Source of the DNA: Pseudonocardia oroxyli
GTDB taxonomy: Bacteria > Actinomycetota > Actinomycetes > Mycobacteriales > Pseudonocardiaceae
Direction: 5' to 3'
DNA length: 64,000 nucleotides
Assembly: GCF_900102195.1 (NCBI RefSeq)
Contig: NZ_FNBE01000003.1
Span: 186,001 to 250,000 of the forward strand
The translations under genes and the position numbers were made by a program. The notes under the pieces are model-generated. The model was not told the origin of the DNA. It saw only the letters and a list, made by a program, of their open reading frames with translations, and ran no database searches. The first letter of the stretch is position 1. Each line of letters begins with the position of its first letter. Shown here piece after piece: positions 10,685-23,149 of the stretch.

Positions 10685-11200
10685 ATGAAGGCAAGCCTGC
10701 AGCGTCCCGGCCGCATCGCCGCGGCGGTGGGCGGCGCGGTCGCCGTCGGTGCCGCCGGACTGATGGCCGTCCTCGCCGGGACGGCGTCCGCCGCGACCCC
10801 CGGTGTCTGCACCGACAACGTCAACGTCCGCGCGGAGCCGGAGGCGGGCGCGAAGATCGTCGCCGTCTGCGACCGCGGCACGAAGGTCGAGATCGGCGCG
10901 GAGAAGAACGGGTTCGTCGAGCTCGTCAACCTCGGCGGCTGGTCGGTCAAGGACTACGTGAAGGCGGACGCGGCACCCGCGGCCGACCCGAACAAGCCCG
11001 CCGACGCCGGCCTCACCGCCCCGCAGAACCGCGCCCCGGCCACCACCCCGGCCCCGGGTGCGGCCACCGCGCCTGCCGCGGGCGAGGACCCCGAGGACGC
11101 CGACGCCCCCGCCGCCCCCGCGGCGAAGCCCGCCGACGCGCCCGCCGAGGAGCCGGCGCCGGCCCGCTCGGGCGGCCTCGGCGGCCTGTTCGGCGGCTGA
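10685..11200 (+). CDS. Secreted SH3-like domain protein
   Basis: A 171-aa exported protein. Residues 1-36 are a Sec signal peptide: basic start MKASLQRPGR, hydrophobic core, then GTASA before the likely cleavage. Residues ~40-85 fit a bacterial SH3 domain (VNVRAEPEAGAKIVAVCDRG...GGWSVKDYV) with two cysteines (C41 and C60 by position) that could form a disulfide. The C-terminal half is Pro/Ala-rich and ends GGLGGLFGG. Such domains often bind peptidoglycan or other wall components, but no catalytic domain is present. ATG 10685 has GGAG ten bases upstream. It is divergent from metK and convergent with coaBC. The specific role is unknown. Confidence 0.8.
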   Translation: MKASLQRPGRIAAAVGGAVAVGAAGLMAVLAGTASAATPGVCTDNVNVRAEPEAGAKIVAVCDRGTKVEIGAEKNGFVELVNLGGWSVKDYVKADAAPAADPNKPADAGLTAPQNRAPATTPAPGAATAPAAGEDPEDADAPAAPAAKPADAPAEEPAPARSGGLGGLFGG

Positions 11201-11221
11201 CGGACACACGACACACGACGA

Positions 11222-11250
11222 CGGGCGGTCCCGGACACCGGGGCCGCCCG
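11222..11250 (+). terminator. Terminator hairpin of the SH3-domain gene
   Basis: A 13-bp GC stem (CGGGCGGTCCCGG with its partner, one T-G wobble) with loop ACA, followed by TTCT. It lies 21 bases after the stop codon. Confidence 0.6.
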
Positions 11251-11258
11251 TTCTCGTC

Positions 11259-11300
11259 CGTGAGTGGCGATGGTCGCCAGAGCGACCATCGCCGCTCACG
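11259..11300. repeat. 40-bp dispersed palindrome, copy A
   Basis: Core 11260-11299: 18-base arms and a CAGA loop, one arm mismatch, beginning GTGAGTGGCGATGG. It sits between the convergent 3' ends of the SH3-domain gene and coaBC and could act as a bidirectional terminator. It is the reverse orientation of copy B (loop TCTG). Confidence 0.8.
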
Positions 11301-11301
11301 A

Positions 11302-12510
11302 TCAGGTCAGGCGGGTCGCGACCGCATCCCAGATGCGGGCGGCCAGCAGGGCCTTCGAGCCGTGCGGGACCTCGGTCTCCGAGCCGTCGGCGCCCAGCAG
11401 CCGGCCCTGGTTGTCCGCGTTCTCGAAGGCGCCGCCCTCGCCCACCCAGTTGACCAGCAGCAGGTCGGAGCCCTTGCGGGCGAGCTTGCGGCGGCCGTAC
11501 TCGAGGAACTCGGTGGTCTCGTCGCCCGTCTCGGCGGCGAAACCGACGATGACCTGCCCCGGCTCCCGTGCCGCCACCAGCTCGACGAGGATGTCCGGGT
11601 TCACGGCCAGCCGCAGCGGCGGCGGCTCCGAGCCGTCCTTCTTGATCTTGTGGCCGGCCAGGTCCGACGGCCGGAAGTCGGCGACGGCGGCCGCCATCAC
11701 GACCGCGTCCGCGCCCTTCGCCGCCTCGTGCATCGCCTCGCGCAGCTCCAGCGCGGTGCCGATCCGCACGAGCTCGACCGCGGCGGGGGCGGCGAGGTCC
11801 GTCGGCCCCGCCACCAGCGTGACGTGCGCCCCGCGCTGCGCGGCGACCTTGGCCAGCGCGTACCCCTGCTTGCCCGACGACCGGTTCCCCAGGAAGCGGA
11901 CCGGGTCCAGGGGCTCGCGGGTCCCGCCCGCGGACACGACCACCCGGCGTCCGACCAGGTCCCGGGGCAGCGCGTCCGACCGCTCGAGCAGCAGCCGGGC
12001 GAACTCGGCGATCTCGGCGGGATCGGGCAACCTGCCTGGCCCGGTGTCCTTGCCGGTCAGCCGCCCCGACGCGGGCTCGAGCACGATGTTCCCGCGGTCG
12101 CGCAGCGTGGCGACGTTCGCGCGGGTGGCGGGGTGCTCCCACATCTCGGTGTGCATCGCCGGCGCGAAGAGCACCGGGCAGCGGGCGACGAGCAGGGACC
12201 CCGTGAGCAGGTCGTCCGCCCGGCCCGCGGCAGCGCGGGCCAGCAGGTCCGCGGTGGCCGGCGCGACGACGACCAGATCGGCCTCCTGGCCGAGCCGCAC
12301 GTGCTGCACCGACGGCACGTCGCTGAACACGCCCGTGTGCACCGGTTGGCCGGACAGCGCCTCGAACGTGGCGGCGCCGACGAAGTTCAACGCGGACTCG
12401 GTGGGGACGACCCGCACCGAGTGACCGGTCTCGGTCAGCCGCCGGAGCAGCTCCGCGCTCTTGTAGGCGGCGATCCCGCCCGCGACCCCCAACAGAACGC
12501 GAGGGGCCAC
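11302..12510 (-). CDS. coaBC: CoaBC, phosphopantothenoylcysteine synthetase/decarboxylase
   Basis: Bifunctional coenzyme A enzyme of 402 aa (formerly Dfp). The N-terminal flavoprotein half (1-~190) has GVAGGIAAYKSAELLRRL, the SVQHVRLG active-site His, and FAPAMHTEMW. The C-terminal CTP-dependent ligase half starts near DLVGRRVVVSAGGTREPLDPVRFLGNRSSG and contains KIKK and the NPDIL region. The GTG start at 12510 comes 5 bases after the rpoZ stop; no strong ribosome site is visible, so coupling to rpoZ is likely. Its stop abuts palindrome copy A. Confidence 0.95.
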   Translation of the reverse strand: MAPRVLLGVAGGIAAYKSAELLRRLTETGHSVRVVPTESALNFVGAATFEALSGQPVHTGVFSDVPSVQHVRLGQEADLVVVAPATADLLARAAAGRADDLLTGSLLVARCPVLFAPAMHTEMWEHPATRANVATLRDRGNIVLEPASGRLTGKDTGPGRLPDPAEIAEFARLLLERSDALPRDLVGRRVVVSAGGTREPLDPVRFLGNRSSGKQGYALAKVAAQRGAHVTLVAGPTDLAAPAAVELVRIGTALELREAMHEAAKGADAVVMAAAVADFRPSDLAGHKIKKDGSEPPPLRLAVNPDILVELVAAREPGQVIVGFAAETGDETTEFLEYGRRKLARKGSDLLLVNWVGEGGAFENADNQGRLLGADGSETEVPHGSKALLAARIWDAVATRLT

Positions 12511-12515
12511 CCGGA

Positions 12516-12794
12516 CTACTCGCCCTCGGTGTGCTCGAGCAGGCCGCTCTGGATCTCCCGCATGGCGATCGACAGCGGCTTCTCGCGCGGACCCGGCTCG
12601 ACGAGCGGGCCGACGTACTCGAGCAGACCCTCGCCCAGCTGGGAGTAGTAGTCGTTGATCTGCCGGGCGCGCTTGGCGGAGTAGATCACCAGCGCGTACT
12701 TCGACGAGACCTTGTCCAGCAGGTCGTCGATCGGCGGGTTGGTGATGCCCTCGGGAAGCGCTCCGGCCACGGGGCCGGTCAGCGGCATGCTCAC
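12516..12794 (-). CDS. rpoZ: RNA polymerase omega subunit
   Basis: Small structural subunit of RNA polymerase, 92 aa, with [29 protein letters not shown]... reduced here to its start [10 protein letters not shown] and the AKRARQIN box at ~45-52, plus PLSIAMREI near the C-terminus. The GTG at 12794 is chosen over the ATG two codons later because GGAG lies seven bases upstream. It overlaps the gmk stop in GTGA. The order mihF-gmk-rpoZ-coaBC is the standard actinobacterial one. Confidence 0.95.
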   Translation of the reverse strand: MSMPLTGPVAGALPEGITNPPIDDLLDKVSSKYALVIYSAKRARQINDYYSQLGEGLLEYVGPLVEPGPREKPLSIAMREIQSGLLEHTEGE

Positions 12795-13384
12795 TCGGTA
12801 ACTCCAGACGCTGTGTTCAGGGGTGCGACCAGCAACTCTACCAACCGGTCGACGACGGCCTGCACGTCGTCGTTCACCACGACCACGTCGAACTCGTCCC
12901 GGGCCGCCATCTCCTCGACGGCGGTGCGGAGCCTGCGCTCCCGGACCTCGGGCGACTCGGTGCCGCGGTAGGTCAGCCGCCGGGCCAGCTCCTCGAACGA
13001 GGGCGGCTCCACGAAGACCGTCACCGAGTCCGGGATCTTCTCCTTGACGGCCCGCGCGCCGGCGAGGTCGACCTCCACCAGCACCGGGTGCCCCGCGGCC
13101 AGCTCGCGCCGGACCGGCTCGGCCGGCGTGCCGGAGCGCTGCAGCCCGCCGTGCACCTCGGCCCACTCCAGGAGCTCCCCGGCCGCGACGAGCCGGTCGA
13201 ACTCCTCGCGGGAGACGAAGTGGTAGTGCACCCCCTCGACCTCGCCGGGGCGCTTGGCCCGGGTGGTCGCCGACACCGAGAAGTGCAGGTCGGGGAGCTC
13301 CCTGCGGAGCCGGTCGACGATGCTGCTCTTCCCGACCCCGGAGGGGCCTGCGAGCACCATCAACCGGCCCCGGCGGGTGTCCAT
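12791..13384 (-). CDS. gmk: Guanylate kinase
   Basis: Phosphorylates GMP to GDP. The 197-aa protein has the P-loop GPSGVGKS at residues 13-20, the GMP-binding [20 protein letters not shown] stretch (~38-57), and VEVDLAGA (~98-105). The ATG at 13384 starts one base past the mihF stop codon, so mihF, gmk and rpoZ are tightly linked. The longer frame upstream is ignored because it lies inside mihF. Confidence 0.96.
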   Translation of the reverse strand: MDTRRGRLMVLAGPSGVGKSSIVDRLRRELPDLHFSVSATTRAKRPGEVEGVHYHFVSREEFDRLVAAGELLEWAEVHGGLQRSGTPAEPVRRELAAGHPVLVEVDLAGARAVKEKIPDSVTVFVEPPSFEELARRLTYRGTESPEVRERRLRTAVEEMAARDEFDVVVVNDDVQAVVDRLVELLVAPLNTASGVTE

Positions 13385-13385
13385 C

Positions 13386-13700
13386 TCAGGACGGGAACTC
13401 GGTGAGCAGCGCCTTGCGCTGCCGCTCGCCCAGCCCGCGCAGCCGGCGGCTCGGCGCGATCTCCAGGCGCTCCATGATCTGGGCGGCACGGACCTTGCCG
13501 ACGCTGGGCATCGCCTCGAGCAGCGCCGACACCTTCATCTTGCCGAGCACCTCGTCGGTGTCCGACTGCTTCAGCACCTCGGCGAGGGTGATCCCCCCGC
13601 GCTTGAGGCGGTCCTTCAGCTCAGCCCGGGCCCGGCGGGCGGCCGCGGCCTTCTCCAAGGCGGCGGCACGCTGTTCGTCGGTCAGCTGGGGAAGGGCCAC
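13386..13700 (-). CDS. mihF: Integration host factor, actinobacterial type
   Basis: Nucleoid-associated DNA-bending protein specific to Actinobacteria, 104 aa. It begins VALPQLTDEQRAAALEKA and has the helix-two-turn-helix-like C-terminal segment around MPSVGKVRAAQIMERL (~69-84), then RRLRGLG. The GTG at 13700 follows GGAGGAGACC, a strong ribosome site; the upstream open frame is not used. First gene of mihF-gmk-rpoZ-coaBC. Confidence 0.94.
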   Translation of the reverse strand: MALPQLTDEQRAAALEKAAAARRARAELKDRLKRGGITLAEVLKQSDTDEVLGKMKVSALLEAMPSVGKVRAAQIMERLEIAPSRRLRGLGERQRKALLTEFPS

Positions 13701-13831
13701 GGTCTCCTCCGTCTTTCGTCGTGCGCGAGGGCGGTCACCCGGTGGCCGGGCGACGCGGTCCCCGGAGGATTGATCCGGGGTCGGAAGCGAACGTACCCAG
13801 ACATCCGCCGGCGACGCCATCGGGGGTGCCA

Positions 13832-13853
13832 CCTGTGGGTTTGATCCCACAGG
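13832..13853. promoter_or_regulatory. Inverted repeat upstream of mihF
   Basis: Perfect 8-bp arms CCTGTGGG/CCCACAGG with a 6-base spacer, about 130 bases before the mihF start. A GTGATATCAC palindrome lies a little further upstream (about 13876-13885). Either could be an operator or leader hairpin; no regulator can be named. Confidence 0.35.
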
Positions 13854-13964
13854 GAGGCCCGTCCACACCCGTCCGGGTGATATCACGAGCACCCGCTCAC
13901 AAGCCAGACCGACCCGCCCGCTCGGCGCCGACAGGAGCCGTTCGGGACGTGGCGTGCGTCACCC

Positions 13965-14342
13965 TCAGCCGGCCTGCTCGACCGGGCGCAGCGCCCGCAG
14001 CCGGGCGGGCGTGAGGTCCTCCTTGTTGATGTACGCCACGGCGCCGCACGAGGCGGCGTCGGAGGGGAGGTCGTCCAGCGCGTAGGTCGAGAGCAGCACG
14101 ACGACCACGGCCGGGTCCGCGGCCAGGATCCGCCGGGTCGCCTCGATGCCGCTGATGCCGGGCAGGTTGATGTCCATCAGCACGACGGCCGGGTGCACCC
14201 GTTCGGCCTCCGCGCACGCCTGCTCGCCGCTCTCGGCCTCCGCCGCGACCCGCCATCCCCCGACCATCCCGACCACGGTGCGCGCCACCGTCCGGAACGG
14301 GCGCTGGTCGTCCACGATCAGGACGTCCACGTGCTCGCCCAC
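13965..14342 (-). CDS. Receiver-only response regulator
   Basis: A 125-aa CheY-like protein with no output domain. It shows the acidic pair DD (11-12), phospho-acceptor D57 in VVLMDINLPG, a switch Ser in VVLLSTYA (~87) and the conserved Lys in INKEDL (~107). The GTG at 14342 has GGGGGAGG eight bases upstream; earlier in-frame residues are not receiver-like. It lies alone between pyrF and mihF, with no histidine kinase in the window. Partner and output are unknown. Its C-terminus is normal for a stand-alone receiver, so it is not obviously truncated. Confidence 0.85.
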   Translation of the reverse strand: MGEHVDVLIVDDQRPFRTVARTVVGMVGGWRVAAEAESGEQACAEAERVHPAVVLMDINLPGISGIEATRRILAADPAVVVVLLSTYALDDLPSDAASCGAVAYINKEDLTPARLRALRPVEQAG

Positions 14343-14498
14343 TCCCCGTACCTCCCCCGCTCGCGCCCTGTTCCTCAAGGCCCGGACAGACTGCCCGCCC
14401 GGGCCGGCACGACACCAGGGTGCCACCACCCCCTCCGAACGGGTGAACGGCGATGTGATCAAGCTCGTGGGCCTGCGGGTGGGCCCACCCCGCCGCGC

Positions 14499-15329
14499 TC
14501 AGCGCAGGACGGTGAGCGCCTGGGCGAGGGCGTCCCGCTGGCTCTCCGCGGCCGCGCGCAGCGCGGGGACGGTGGGGCCCGCCTTGAGGATCGAGCGGCT
14601 CGCGGCGGGCAGGAGCACCCCGTTCAGGCCGCCGAAGCGCTCCGCGAGGTCCGCGGGGGTCGCGCCCTGGGCACCGAGTCCGGGGGCCAGCACGGCGCCG
14701 TTGAGGGCGCCGAGGTCGAGGCCGTGGTCGTGCGTGGCACCGACGACCACGCCCACCCCGCCCAGTGGCGCCGCGTCGGCGTTGCGGGCCGCCGCACCGT
14801 CGACCATGGACTGGGCCACGGTCCCGCCGTCCACGGGGGCGAGCTGGACCGACCCGCCCTCCGGGTTGGAGGTGCGGGCCAGCACGAACACCCCGCGCTC
14901 CGCCTCCTCGGCGGCCCGGAAGGCCGGGTCGAGGGAGCCGAAGCCCAGGTAGGGCGACACCGTGATCGAGTCCGCCGCCATGGCCGCGCCGACGCCGAGA
15001 TAGGCGTCGGCGTAGCCGTCCATCGTGGATCCGATGTCCCCGCGCTTGACGTCGAGCACCGTCAGCGTGCCGGTGCCCGCCAGTCCGGCCAGGACGTCCT
15101 CCAGGACCGCGATCCCCCGCGACCCGTGCCGCTCGAAGAACGCCGACTGCGGCTTGACCGCGGCGACCCGCCCGGCCAGCGCCGAGACGGCGGCGTCGCA
15201 GAACGCGGCGAGCCCGGAGGCGTCGTCCACCAACCCCCACTCGGCCAGCAGCGCCGGATGCGGGTCGATCCCCGCGCACAGCGGCCCGAACCGCGCCACG
15301 GCGGCACTGAGCCGCTCCCCGAAGCTCAC
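14499..15329 (-). CDS. pyrF: Orotidine 5'-phosphate decarboxylase (class 2)
   Basis: Last step of UMP synthesis. The 276-aa form starting at GTG 15329 begins VSFGERLSAAV and soon reaches GPLCAGIDPHP, as in mycobacterial PyrF; a GTG at 15359 would add ten residues without similarity. The catalytic stretch VLDVKRGDIGSTMDGYA lies at ~92-108 and PGLGAQGATPAD near 220. It lies 64 bases after carB, last in the pyr operon. Confidence 0.94.
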   Translation of the reverse strand: MSFGERLSAAVARFGPLCAGIDPHPALLAEWGLVDDASGLAAFCDAAVSALAGRVAAVKPQSAFFERHGSRGIAVLEDVLAGLAGTGTLTVLDVKRGDIGSTMDGYADAYLGVGAAMAADSITVSPYLGFGSLDPAFRAAEEAERGVFVLARTSNPEGGSVQLAPVDGGTVAQSMVDGAAARNADAAPLGGVGVVVGATHDHGLDLGALNGAVLAPGLGAQGATPADLAERFGGLNGVLLPAASRSILKAGPTVPALRAAAESQRDALAQALTVLR

Positions 15330-15393
15330 CCGGACACCCCCACCGCAGTGTGGAGCCACAATGCGCGCCCAGCGGCCAGAAGCCGACGGGCGG

Positions 15394-18695
<3,302 letters not shown>

Positions 18696-18696
<1 letters not shown>

Positions 18697-19847
18697 CAGA
18701 CGTTCTCCCTCAGGTGGTGGCGGCCCGACGAGCGGTTCTCGTCCATGAGCGCGCAGAAGCGGTCGAACAGGTCCGCGGCGTCGTGCGGACCGGCGGCGGC
18801 CTCGGGGTGGTACTGCACCGAGAAGGCCGGGAAGTCCAGTCCCGCAAGGCCTTCGACGCAGCCGTCGTTCGGGCAGGTGTGGGTGATGACCCCCGTGCCG
18901 TACGGGGTGTCGAACCGCTCCCCCGCGCTGCCCTCGACGGCGAAGCCGTGGTTCTGCGAGGTGATCGCGACCCGCCCGGTGGCGTGCTCGACGACGGGGA
19001 TGTTGATCCCGCGGTGCCCGTACCGGAGCTTGTAGGTGCCCCGGCCCAGCGCGCGGCCCAGGATCTGGTTGCCGAAGCAGATGCCGAACAGCGGGATCCG
19101 CCGCTCCAGGACCTGCTTGGTCAGCGCGACGGGCCCGTCCGCGGTGGCCGGGTCCCCCGGGCCGTTGGACAGGAAGAAGCCGTCCGGCTCGAGCGCCAGG
19201 ATCTGCTCGATCGTGGTGTCGGCGGGCAGCACGTGCGTCTCGATGCCGCGCAGGGCCATCATCCGCGGGGTGTTGAACTTGATCCCGACGTCGAGGGCCG
19301 CGACGGTGAACCGCTTGTCCCCCTGGGCCTCCACGACGTAGGGCTCCCGGACGGTCACGGCGCCGTAGAGGTCCGCGCCCTCCATCCCGGGCGACTGCCG
19401 GACCCGCTCGACCAGCACCTCGTCCGAGGCCAGGGACACCCCGGAGAACACGCCGGCCCGCATGGCGCCGCGCTCGCGCAGGTGCCGCACGACCGCGCGG
19501 GTGTCGATGCCCGCGATCCCGACGATCCCCTGCGTGCGCAGCGCGTCGTCCAGCGAGCCGATGGCCCGCCAGTTCGACGCCCGCGGGCTGGGGTCGCGCA
19601 CCGCGTACCCGGCGACCTGGATGCCGGTGGACTCGTCGTCCTCGCCGTTCCAGCCGGTGTTGCCGATCTGCGGCGCGGTCTGCACCACGATCTGCCGGTG
19701 GTAGGACGGGTCGGTCAGGGTCTCCTGGTAGCCCGTCATGCCGGTGGTGAACACGGCCTCGCCGAGGGTCTCGCCGACGGCCCCGAAGGGCTCGCCGCGG
19801 AAGACGCGTCCGTCCTCGAGGACCAGGACCGCCGTCGTGCTGCTCAT
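18696..19847 (-). CDS. carA: Carbamoyl-phosphate synthase, small (glutaminase) subunit
   Basis: Class I glutamine amidotransferase subunit, 383 aa. It begins [19 protein letters not shown]; the catalytic Cys is in [11 protein letters not shown] (~267-277) and the His in [10 protein letters not shown] near the C-terminus. [10 protein letters not shown] is also present. The ATG at 19847 overlaps the pyrC stop by four bases and is preceded by GGAAGGTGG. In Mycobacterium a membrane-protein gene separates pyrC from carA; here they are directly joined. Confidence 0.97.
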
Positions 19848-21142
19848 ACCGCCACCTTCCCGTCCCGGGCGGTGACCCGGCCACGCAGAACCGTCGCGAC
19901 CACCGCTCCGGGCAGCCGCATTCCCTCGTACGGCGTGTTCGCCGCCTTGCTGGCCAGGCCCGCGCCCCGGACCGTCCACTGGGCGTCCGGGTCGACCAGG
20001 CAGAACGTCCCGGGCTCCCCGACGGCGATCGGCCTGCCCTGGTCGGGCAGCCGCCCGATCTCCGCCGGCTTCTCGCTCAGCACCCGCGCCACGCCCCGCC
20101 AGTCCAGCAGACCGGGCTCGACCATCGTGTGGACGACCACGGACAACGCCGTCTGCAGGCCGAGCATCCCCGGCCGCGCCGCCGCCCACTCCGCGTCCTT
20201 GTACTGCGCGGCGTGCGGGGCGTGGTCGGTCGCGACGACGTCGATGACGCCCTCGGCGAGCGCCTCGCGCATGGCCTGGGTGTCCGTCCCCGTGCGCAGC
20301 GGCGGGTTGACCTTGTTCACCGGGTCGTACCCGGTGAGCCTGCCGTCGGTGAGCAGCAGGTGGTGCGGGGTCACCTCGGCCGTCACGCGGATGCCCTGGG
20401 CCTTGGCGTTGCGCAGGACCGCGACGGTGTGCACCGACGAGACGTGGCAGACGTGCAGGTCCGCCCCGGCCTCGCGGGCCAGCGCGCAGTCCCGGAAGAC
20501 GATCGTCTCCTCGGCGGTGGCGGGCCAGCCCGCCAGCCCGAGCCGGGCGGCGACCGCGCCCTCGTGGGCCTGCGCCCCCTCGGTGAGCCGGTGGTCCTCC
20601 GCGTGCTGGGCGATCACCACGTCCAGCGCGCTCGCGTACTCCAGCGCGCGGCGCATGATCAGCGGGTCGTTCACGCAGGAGCCGTCGTCGGAGAACATCC
20701 GCACCTGGGCGCCGGAGTTCGCCATCGTGCCGAGCTCGGCGAGCTGGGTCCCCTTGCGCCCCACCGTGACCGCGCCGACCGGGTGCACGTCGCACAGCCC
20801 GATCTCGGCGCCGCGGCGGCGCACGTGCTCCACGACGACCGCGGTGTCCTGCACCGGGTCGGTGTTCGGCATGGCGAACACGGCGGTGAACCCGCCGAGC
20901 GCCGCGGCGTGCACGCCGGTCTCGATGGTCTCGGACTCCTCGCCGCCCGGCTCGCGCAGGTGGACGTGCAGGTCGACCAGGCCGGGGAGCAGCACGTGGC
21001 CGCCCGCGTCGAGCACCTCCGTGTCCACCCCCGCGTCGTCCGACACCAGGTCGGTCCCGATCTCGGTGATCACCCCGTCCTCGACGAGGATGTCCACGGC
21101 CTGCTCGCCGTACGGCTTCGCGTTCGTGATCAGCAGTGTCAT
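19844..21142 (-). CDS. pyrC: Dihydroorotase
   Basis: Cyclises carbamoyl-aspartate to dihydroorotate; zinc amidohydrolase of 432 aa (class I type). The metal-binding motif [10 protein letters not shown] is near residues 58-67, HAEDHRL near 180, HVSS near 236, and ATDHAPH near 305-311. The ATG at 21142 overlaps the pyrB stop in ATGA. Confidence 0.97.
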   Translation of the reverse strand: MTLLITNAKPYGEQAVDILVEDGVITEIGTDLVSDDAGVDTEVLDAGGHVLLPGLVDLHVHLREPGGEESETIETGVHAAALGGFTAVFAMPNTDPVQDTAVVVEHVRRRGAEIGLCDVHPVGAVTVGRKGTQLAELGTMANSGAQVRMFSDDGSCVNDPLIMRRALEYASALDVVIAQHAEDHRLTEGAQAHEGAVAARLGLAGWPATAEETIVFRDCALAREAGADLHVCHVSSVHTVAVLRNAKAQGIRVTAEVTPHHLLLTDGRLTGYDPVNKVNPPLRTGTDTQAMREALAEGVIDVVATDHAPHAAQYKDAEWAAARPGMLGLQTALSVVVHTMVEPGLLDWRGVARVLSEKPAEIGRLPDQGRPIAVGEPGTFCLVDPDAQWTVRGAGLASKAANTPYEGMRLPGAVVATVLRGRVTARDGKVAV

Positions 21143-22083
21143 TCGGGCGCTCCGGCCAGCAGGTGGTAGAGGACGGCCATCCGCACGTGCACGCCGTTGC
21201 GCACCTGGGCGAGGACCTTGGCGTTCGACGAGTCGGCGACGGCGGGCGCGATCTCCATGCCGCGCACCATCGGGCCGGGGTGCAGCACCGGCGCGCCCTC
21301 GGGCAGCAGGGCGAGCCGGTTCTCGTTGAGCCCGTAGGCGATCGCGTACTCGCGGGCGCTGGGGAAGAAGCCGCCGTGCATGCGCTCGGCCTGCACCCGC
21401 AGCATCATCACCGCGTCGAGGGCGGGGAGCTCGGCGTCGAGCGAGTGGGAGACCCGGCAGGGCCACTCGGCCACCCCCGTGGGCAGCAGCGTCGGCGGCG
21501 CGACAAGGACCACCTCGGCACCGAGGGTGGAGAGCAGCAGCACGTTCGACCGGGCGACCCGGGAGTGCAGCACGTCCCCGACGATGCCGATCCGGCGCCC
21601 GGCGATCGCGCCCAGCTCGTCCCGCAGGGTCGCGGCGTCGAGCAGCGCCTGGGTGGGGTGCTCGTGCGTGCCGTCCCCCGCGTTGATCACGCTGGTGTGG
21701 GTGCCGGTGACCGCGGCGTCCTTGTCCTGCCAGCCCGCGACGCGGTGCGCGGCCCCGGAGGCGGGGTGGCGCATGATCACGCAGTCCGCGCCCATCGCCG
21801 AGACGGTCAGCGAGGTGTCGCGCAGCGACTCCCCCTTCGACACCGACGAGCCCTTGGCGCTGATGTTGATCGTGTCGGCGCTCATCCACTTGCCCGCGAT
21901 CTCGAACGAGACGCGGGTGCGGGTGGAGTCCTCGTAGAACAACGTGACGACGGTGCGCCCGCGCAGGGTCGGCAGCTTGCGGACCTCGCGGCCGAGCAGG
22001 GTCTCCTTGAGTCGGGAGGCGGTGTCCAGCAGGCCGGTCGCGGTGGCGGCGTCGAGGTCCGCCACGGACAGGAGGTGCTTCAC
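21139..22083 (-). CDS. pyrB: Aspartate carbamoyltransferase, catalytic subunit
   Basis: First committed step of pyrimidine synthesis. The 314-aa protein has the carbamoyl-phosphate motif [13 protein letters not shown] (~49-61), [11 protein letters not shown] (~79-89) and HPTQALLD (~133-140). The GTG at 22083 overlaps the pyrR stop. No PyrI regulatory subunit is adjacent, as in other Gram-positives. Confidence 0.97.
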   Translation of the reverse strand: MKHLLSVADLDAATATGLLDTASRLKETLLGREVRKLPTLRGRTVVTLFYEDSTRTRVSFEIAGKWMSADTINISAKGSSVSKGESLRDTSLTVSAMGADCVIMRHPASGAAHRVAGWQDKDAAVTGTHTSVINAGDGTHEHPTQALLDAATLRDELGAIAGRRIGIVGDVLHSRVARSNVLLLSTLGAEVVLVAPPTLLPTGVAEWPCRVSHSLDAELPALDAVMMLRVQAERMHGGFFPSAREYAIAYGLNENRLALLPEGAPVLHPGPMVRGMEIAPAVADSSNAKVLAQVRNGVHVRMAVLYHLLAGAPE

Positions 22084-22658
22084 TCGCCGTCCCCTCTCTC
22101 GATCGCCACGCCGTCCCCCTCGTCGGTCTCGGCGAGGCGGACCAGGATCCGCTCGGCGCGCGAGGTCGGGACGTTCTTGCCGACGTAGTCCGCCCGGACC
22201 GGCAGCTCGCGATGTCCGCGGTCGATCAGCACCGCCAGCTGGACGGCGCGCGGACGGCCCTCGTCCCGCAGCGCGTCGAGCGCCGCCCGGACGGTCCGGC
22301 CGGACATCAGCACGTCGTCGACCAGCACGACGAGCTTGCCGTCGATGCCGCCCTCGGGCACCGCGGTGTCCTCCAGCGCGCGGGCGGGGCCGCGGCGCAG
22401 GTCGTCCCGGTAGAGCGTGATGTCGACCGAGCCGACGGCCGGGGCGGCCCCGCTGAACTCGGTGACCGCGGCGGCGAGGCGGCGGGCCAGGACGGCCCCG
22501 CGGGTCGGGATGCCGAGCAGGACCAGGTCCGCGGTGTTGCCGGGACCGAACGCCGTCTTCTCGATGATCTGGTGCGCGATCCGCGCGATGGTGCGGGTGA
22601 CGTCGGCAGCGCTGAGCAGCTCGCGCGCGCCGACCTCCCCGCGGCGGGGTTCCGCCAC
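22080..22658 (-). CDS. pyrR: PyrR, pyrimidine operon regulator / uracil phosphoribosyltransferase
   Basis: RNA-binding attenuation protein of 192 aa with the PRPP motif [13 protein letters not shown] (~109-121) and an early segment [18 protein letters not shown]. It binds a hairpin in the leader of pyr mRNA when UMP is high. The GTG at 22658 lies eight bases after AGGAG, and that AGGAG is part of the PyrR-type hairpin described at 22667-22701. First gene of the pyr operon. Confidence 0.95.
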   Translation of the reverse strand: MAEPRRGEVGARELLSAADVTRTIARIAHQIIEKTAFGPGNTADLVLLGIPTRGAVLARRLAAAVTEFSGAAPAVGSVDITLYRDDLRRGPARALEDTAVPEGGIDGKLVVLVDDVLMSGRTVRAALDALRDEGRPRAVQLAVLIDRGHRELPVRADYVGKNVPTSRAERILVRLAETDEGDGVAIERGDGE

Positions 22659-22666
22659 GAGTTGCT

Positions 22667-22701
22667 CTCCTTTCCCGCCTCACGGGACGGGGTTAAAGAA
22701 G
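22667..22701 (-). promoter_or_regulatory. PyrR-binding RNA hairpin overlapping the pyrR ribosome site
   Basis: Read on the minus strand, CTTCTTT (22701-22695) can pair with AAAGGAG (22673-22667), leaving an AA bulge. Above it CCCG pairs with CGGG around the loop TCCCGTGAGG. The Bacillus PyrR site has the loop TCCAGAGAGG with the same flanking TTTAA and AAGG, so the match is specific. Because AAAGGAG is the Shine-Dalgarno sequence of pyrR, stabilising this fold should block translation. PyrR-dependent translational repression is known in Mycobacterium smegmatis. Confidence 0.8.
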
Positions 22702-22719
22702 GGGGACTGTCGACCGCGA

Positions 22720-22725
22720 ACCCTA
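22720..22725 (-). promoter_or_regulatory. pyr operon -10 element
   Basis: TAGGGT on the minus strand, 62 bases before the pyrR start. Transcription from here would give a leader of roughly 55 bases containing the complete PyrR hairpin. Confidence 0.5.
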
Positions 22726-22726
22726 G

Positions 22727-23020
22727 CAAGGCGGCCGCGGCGGCACCCGACCCGGCTCGTCCGGTCACGGCCTCATCACGATCTGCGCACCCGTCGCGGT
22801 CGGCGACACGTGACACCCACAGGGACGCGGCACGGGCCCGGTGCACACGTGGCGTACGGTCACCCAGCGCCACACTCACACGGCCACCACGCGTACCAGC
22901 GGATGCGCTGCGTGGTGGGCGGACCGTGGCAGTGGTGGCCGACATACCGCCGTCGGGGGACGGGACATCCTTCGTTCGGGTGGGAAAGTCCCACCAGGCA
23001 CCCGTCCGGGGCCACCCGGC
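22727..23020. other. Divergent intergenic region between pyrR and bldD
   Basis: About 290 bases with no gene. The only clear structure is a palindrome GTGGGA-AAG-TCCCAC at 22980-22994, 41 bases before the bldD -35. It could be an operator. No RNA gene was recognised. Confidence 0.4.
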
Positions 23021-23050
23021 TTGACCTGCGCCGCGGGACCGGCGCATGAT
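23021..23050 (+). promoter_or_regulatory. bldD promoter (-35 TTGACC, -10 CATGAT)
   Basis: TTGACC at 23021-23026 and CATGAT at 23045-23050 with an 18-base spacer. The transcript would start near 23057 and have a leader of about 90 bases before the ATG of bldD. Confidence 0.55.
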
Positions 23051-23063
23051 TACTCTGCGTATT
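23049..23063 (+). promoter_or_regulatory. BldD-like operator in the bldD promoter
   Basis: ATTACTCTGCGTATT matches eight of the nine fixed positions of the BldD box known from Streptomyces (nTnACnCWGnGTnAn). It overlaps the -10 and the likely start site, which suits autorepression, a known property of Streptomyces bldD. Confidence 0.6.
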
Positions 23064-23149
23064 GATCGACAGCGATCAGGGTCGTCGCTGCGCGTCACAG
23101 GTCCACCGGCTCTCGAGCCGTGGTCGACCAGGAATGAGGAGATCGCCAC

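Noticed and set aside
22727-23020. Small RNA or tRNA between pyrR and bldD
   Set aside because: No cloverleaf, no strong terminator and no promoter pair bounding a transcript were found.
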